From the NCBI GenBank assembly GCA_003561595.1, contig PWWF01000316.1, positions 1 through 18,094 on the forward strand: DNA of 18,094 nucleotides, read 5' to 3'. The translations under genes and the position numbers were made by a program. The notes beneath the pieces are model-generated. The model made no database searches, was not told the origin of the DNA, and saw only the letters and a list, made by a program, of their open reading frames with translations. The DNA comes from Paracoccaceae bacterium. Its GTDB lineage: Bacteria; Pseudomonadota; Alphaproteobacteria; Rhodobacterales; Rhodobacteraceae. Shown piece after piece: positions 15,763 to 18,094 of the stretch; positions within the stretch are counted from its first letter, which is position 1; each line of letters opens with the position of its first letter.

Positions 15763-17171
15763 GCCCCGCCACAAAACTGCCCACCGATATCGGCCCGATC
15801 CATTTCATCGGTATCGGGGGCATCGGCATGTCAGGCATCGCCGAGGTGCTGATGACCCATGGCTACCGCGTGCAGGGCTCGGACCAGAAGGCCAGCCCCA
15901 TCACCGCGCGGCTGGAAGGGCTGGGCGCCGACGTATTCATCGGCCAGCGCGCGGGCAATATCGGGCAGGCCGAGGTGATCGTTGCCTCGACCGCGATCAA
16001 GCCCGACAACCCGGAAATGCAGGAAGCGCGTCGCCTTGGCCTGCCGGTTGTGCGCCGGGCCGAGATGCTGGCCGAACTGATGCGCCTGCGGTCAAACATC
16101 GCCGTGGCGGGCACGCATGGCAAAACCACCACCACCACCATGATCGCCGCCATGCTGGATGAAGGGGGGCTGGACCCCACCGTCATCAATGGCGGCGTGA
16201 TCCATGCCTATGGGTCCAACGCGCGGGCGGGCGAGGGCGAATGGATGGTGGTCGAGGCCGATGAGAGCGATGGCAGTTTCAACCGCCTGCCCGCGACCAT
16301 TGCCATCGTCACCAATATCGACCCCGAGCATATGGAACATTGGGGCAGTTTCGATGCACTGCGGCAGGGGTTTCATGATTTCGTCAGCAGCATTCCCTTC
16401 TACGGGCTGGCGATCTGCTGCACTGACCACGCGGAAGTGCAGGCGCTGGTCGCACGCATTACCGACCGGCGCATCGTGACCTTCGGCTTCAACGCGCAGG
16501 CCGATATCCGCGCGATCAATCTGCGCTATGAAAAGGGCGTCGCGCATTTCGACATCGCGCTGCAGGACGAAGGCCGCGCGATCGAGGGCTGCACCCTGCC
16601 CATGCCCGGCGATCATAACGTGTCCAACGCGCTGGCGGCGGTCGCCTCGGGGCGGCATCTGGGCATGAACGGGCGCGAGATTCGTGCGGCCCTTGCCGCG
16701 TTTGGCGGCGTGAACCGCCGCTTTACCCGCGTGGGCGAAGCGGGCGGCGTGACCGTGATTGATGATTACGGCCATCACCCGGTCGAGATTGCCGCCGTTT
16801 TGCGCGCGGCGCGTCAGGCGCTGGGGGGCACGGGCCGGGTGATCGCTGTTCACCAGCCGCACCGCTATTCGCGCCTGTCCTCGCTGTTCGATGCCTTCTG
16901 CACCTGTTTCAACGAGGCCGATATCGTCGGCATCGCCCCGGTCTATGCGGCAGGCGAAGACCCGATTGACGGCGCCAGCCAGGAGGCGCTTCTGGACGGG
17001 CTGCGCGCGCATGGCCACCGCGCGGCCTTTGCCGTCGATACCGAGGACCAGCTAGAGGCGCTGGTGCGCGCCCATGCCCAGCCCGGCGACATGGTTGTCT
17101 GTCTGGGCGCGGGCACGATTTCCGGCTGGGCACATGCGCTGCTGCCCCGTCTGCGTGACAAGGCCGCCTGA
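15759..17171 (+). CDS. murC: UDP-N-acetylmuramate--L-alanine ligase MurC
   Basis: A 470-residue cytoplasmic ATP-dependent ligase that adds L-alanine to UDP-N-acetylmuramic acid, the first step of the peptide stem. The N-terminal UDP-binding domain shows [14 protein letters not shown] (16-29) and SDQK. The central ATPase domain has GTHGKTTTT (118-126) and [10 protein letters not shown] (165-174), then [11 protein letters not shown]. The C-terminal domain has [20 protein letters not shown] and HQPHRYSR. Length and motif order are normal for MurC and distinguish it from Mpl. The start is set by the AAAGGAGG site. The stop TGA shares its A with the ATG of the next small gene. Confidence 0.97.
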   Translation: MSPATKLPTDIGPIHFIGIGGIGMSGIAEVLMTHGYRVQGSDQKASPITARLEGLGADVFIGQRAGNIGQAEVIVASTAIKPDNPEMQEARRLGLPVVRRAEMLAELMRLRSNIAVAGTHGKTTTTTMIAAMLDEGGLDPTVINGGVIHAYGSNARAGEGEWMVVEADESDGSFNRLPATIAIVTNIDPEHMEHWGSFDALRQGFHDFVSSIPFYGLAICCTDHAEVQALVARITDRRIVTFGFNAQADIRAINLRYEKGVAHFDIALQDEGRAIEGCTLPMPGDHNVSNALAAVASGRHLGMNGREIRAALAAFGGVNRRFTRVGEAGGVTVIDDYGHHPVEIAAVLRAARQALGGTGRVIAVHQPHRYSRLSSLFDAFCTCFNEADIVGIAPVYAAGEDPIDGASQEALLDGLRAHGHRAAFAVDTEDQLEALVRAHAQPGDMVVCLGAGTISGWAHALLPRLRDKAA

Positions 17172-17461
17172 TGTCCCAGATCATGCCCTATATCCTTCTG
17201 CTGATGACGGCGCTTGCGGGCGGGGTCATCGGCTATCTGCTGTGGCAGAACGGGTGGCGCCGGGCCTATGGGGCCGTGATGCTCGGCCATGTCTTTGCCG
17301 CCATCGCGCTCTTTGTGTCGGTGCGCACACCGGGCCAACCCGATGCGGTCATGCATGGCGTGTTCCTGATCATGTTCGTGCTGCCCTCGCTTGTCGGGAT
17401 GGCGGTTGGGGGTGGTGCCGCGGCCTGGCGCGCGCGCCAACAGGGCGATGGCGCGCCCTGA
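17171..17461 (+). CDS. Small three-helix membrane protein coupled to murC, unrecognised
   Basis: A 96-residue hydrophobic protein that I do not recognise. Three membrane segments are visible: residues ~6-25 (PYILLLMTALAGGVIGYLLW), ~34-51 (AVMLGHVFAAIALFVSV) and ~62-84 (HGVFLIMFVLPSLVGMAVGG), with a basic loop NGWRR after the first and a polar tail WRARQQGDGAP. The start overlaps the murC stop by one base (TGATG), with AAGG about 7 bp upstream inside murC, which points to translational coupling and a genuine gene. In many Rhodobacterales a small DUF2484 membrane gene follows murC. The pattern here does not look like that family to me, though the position is the same. A role in cell-envelope synthesis is guessed only from context. 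Confidence 0.75.
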   Translation: MSQIMPYILLLMTALAGGVIGYLLWQNGWRRAYGAVMLGHVFAAIALFVSVRTPGQPDAVMHGVFLIMFVLPSLVGMAVGGGAAAWRARQQGDGAP

Positions 17462-17462
17462 C

Positions 17463-17475
17463 AGGCGCTGCGCCT
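17463..17475 (+). terminator. Weak hairpin after the murC-coupled gene
   Basis: AGGCG (17463-17467) and CGCCT (17471-17475) form a five-pair stem with a three-base loop, followed by A/T-rich AAATATCTTG. The stem is short and the tail lacks a run of Ts. It is at best a weak terminator, but it lies immediately after the last gene of the ftsW-murG-murC block. Confidence 0.3.
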
Positions 17476-17615
17476 AAATATCTTGCATATCAGTGACACT
17501 TGCCCAAGAATGCGGCACAGTAACCTCCGCGTGGGGCCCGCCATCGCATTGCGCGGTGACAGTTTCGACGGGCTTGCCTACGCCAATAGCATTATACCAA
17601 CAGGAGTCTCCAACG

Positions 17616-18094
17616 ATGATCCACCGCACGCTTTCCGCTGCAATCGGCTTTGGCGCCCTTGCAGTTTCGGCCCATGCGCAAACCTCCATGCCCTTCGCGC
17701 TCGACTGGCGGTTCGAGGGGCCGTCGGCCCCCTATTTCGTGGCCATCGATGAGGGTTATTTCGCCGATGCCGGGCTCGAGGTTGAAATCAGCGCGGGTGA
17801 GGGCAGTCTCGATGCCATCCCGAAAGTGGCAACCGGCGCCTACCCGGTCGGGTTTGCCGATATCAACAGCCTGATCCGTTTCCTGGACCAGAACCCCGAC
17901 GCCCCCGTGATCGGCGCGATGATGGTCTATGACAAGCCGCCCTTCGCCATCGTGGGCCGCCGTTCGCTGGGTGTCGAGGAACCGTCCGATCTTGAAGGTC
18001 GCACGCTGGGCGCACCGCCCCCCGACGGCGCTTTCGCGCAATGGCCGATCTTTGTCGATGTGACCGGGATCGATGAAAGCCAGGTCACGATCGA
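17616..18094 (+). CDS. ABC transporter substrate-binding protein, NMT1/THI5-like, 5' part
   Basis: The periplasmic binding component of an ABC importer of the nitrate/sulfonate/taurine or thiamine-precursor class, which captures a small organic ligand for its membrane permease. The gene runs off the window end; 159 codons are visible. A signal peptide (MIHR, hydrophobic core, likely cleavage after AHA at residue 21) is followed by FALDWRFEGPSAPYFVAIDE, GYFADAGLEVEI, GEGSLDAIPKVATGAYPVGFAD (given as the region around residues 70-91) and DLEGRTLGAP, all usual for the family. The ATG at 17616 has AGGAG at 17602-17606. A 154-bp gap and a change of function separate it from the murC block, so it probably begins a new operon. 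The ligand cannot be told from this part. Confidence 0.88.
   Translation, partial: MIHRTLSAAIGFGALAVSAHAQTSMPFALDWRFEGPSAPYFVAIDEGYFADAGLEVEISAGEGSLDAIPKVATGAYPVGFADINSLIRFLDQNPDAPVIGAMMVYDKPPFAIVGRRSLGVEEPSDLEGRTLGAPPPDGAFAQWPIFVDVTGIDESQVTI

Noticed and set aside
14587..15774. 395-codon minus-strand open frame opposite murG
   Set aside because: Antisense shadow; murG on the plus strand is complete and unambiguous.
16122..16140. ACC repeat in murC
   Set aside because: It encodes the normal threonine run of the MurC ATP-binding GTHGKTTTT motif.
1..18094. CRISPR array, insertion sequence, prophage, toxin-antitoxin pair or tRNA gene
   Set aside because: No regular spaced repeats, transposase or phage-type frames, terminal inverted repeats, small paired toxin genes or cloverleaf-like sequence were found by reading either strand.

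Overview
The window is a GC-rich, densely coded piece of what looks like an alphaproteobacterial chromosome, most probably Rhodobacterales/Rhodobacteraceae. The reasons are a PopZ-type polar organiser next to a TolC and a PCMT-like gene, a two-subunit PntA/PntB transhydrogenase with a long PntB, a YcgN-type cysteine-cluster protein, an ftsW-murG-murC block, and a terminator tail of the form GAGTATTTTTGGCAAG that I associate with this group from memory. No genus can be named. I see no insertion sequence, prophage, CRISPR array, rRNA or tRNA, and no gene-free stretch longer than about 300 bp. The largest gap is about 230 bp, at 2450-2676.

Layout. (1) 1-2449: the 3' part of pntA and complete pntB, closed by a strong intrinsic terminator. 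(2) 2677-3610: a single extended-SDR epimerase/dehydratase-like gene with its own terminator. (3) 3655-5618: an FMN-dependent alpha-hydroxy-acid (L-lactate-type) dehydrogenase, divergent from an FCD-class GntR regulator. Two perfect palindromes lie in the shared intergenic region. (4) 5594-8586: a large Lhr-Core-type DEXH repair helicase on the minus strand, whose end overlaps the end of the gntR gene, divergent from a ycgN-type gene. (5) 8596-11541, minus strand: a PCMT-like methyltransferase, a TolC-family outer-membrane protein and a PopZ-family protein, in that transcription order. (6) 11695-13330, plus strand: a YtoQ-family protein, the MscL channel and a PdeM-type metallophosphoesterase. 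(7) 13479-17461: ftsW, murG, murC and a small three-helix membrane protein, translationally coupled from murG onward. (8) 17616-end: the 5' part of an NMT1/THI5-like ABC-transporter substrate-binding protein.

How the genes relate. PntAB uses the proton-motive force to make NADPH. The lldD-type enzyme and GntR regulator form a classic divergent regulator/target pair. FtsW, MurG and MurC act together in septal peptidoglycan synthesis. The PCMT-like/TolC/PopZ row recalls the rsaFb-popZ neighbourhood of Caulobacter. The Lhr-Core helicase and the PdeM phosphoesterase normally belong to one compact DNA-repair cluster with an ATP-dependent ligase and an exonuclease. Here they lie about 4.6 kb apart on opposite strands, and neither ligase nor exonuclease is in the window.

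Most of the window is conventional. The points most worth a second look are the split repair cluster, the divergent PCMT-like protein lacking the usual catalytic loop, the unrecognised membrane protein coupled to murC, the palindromes between lldD and gntR, and the interruption of the division/cell-wall cluster on both sides.
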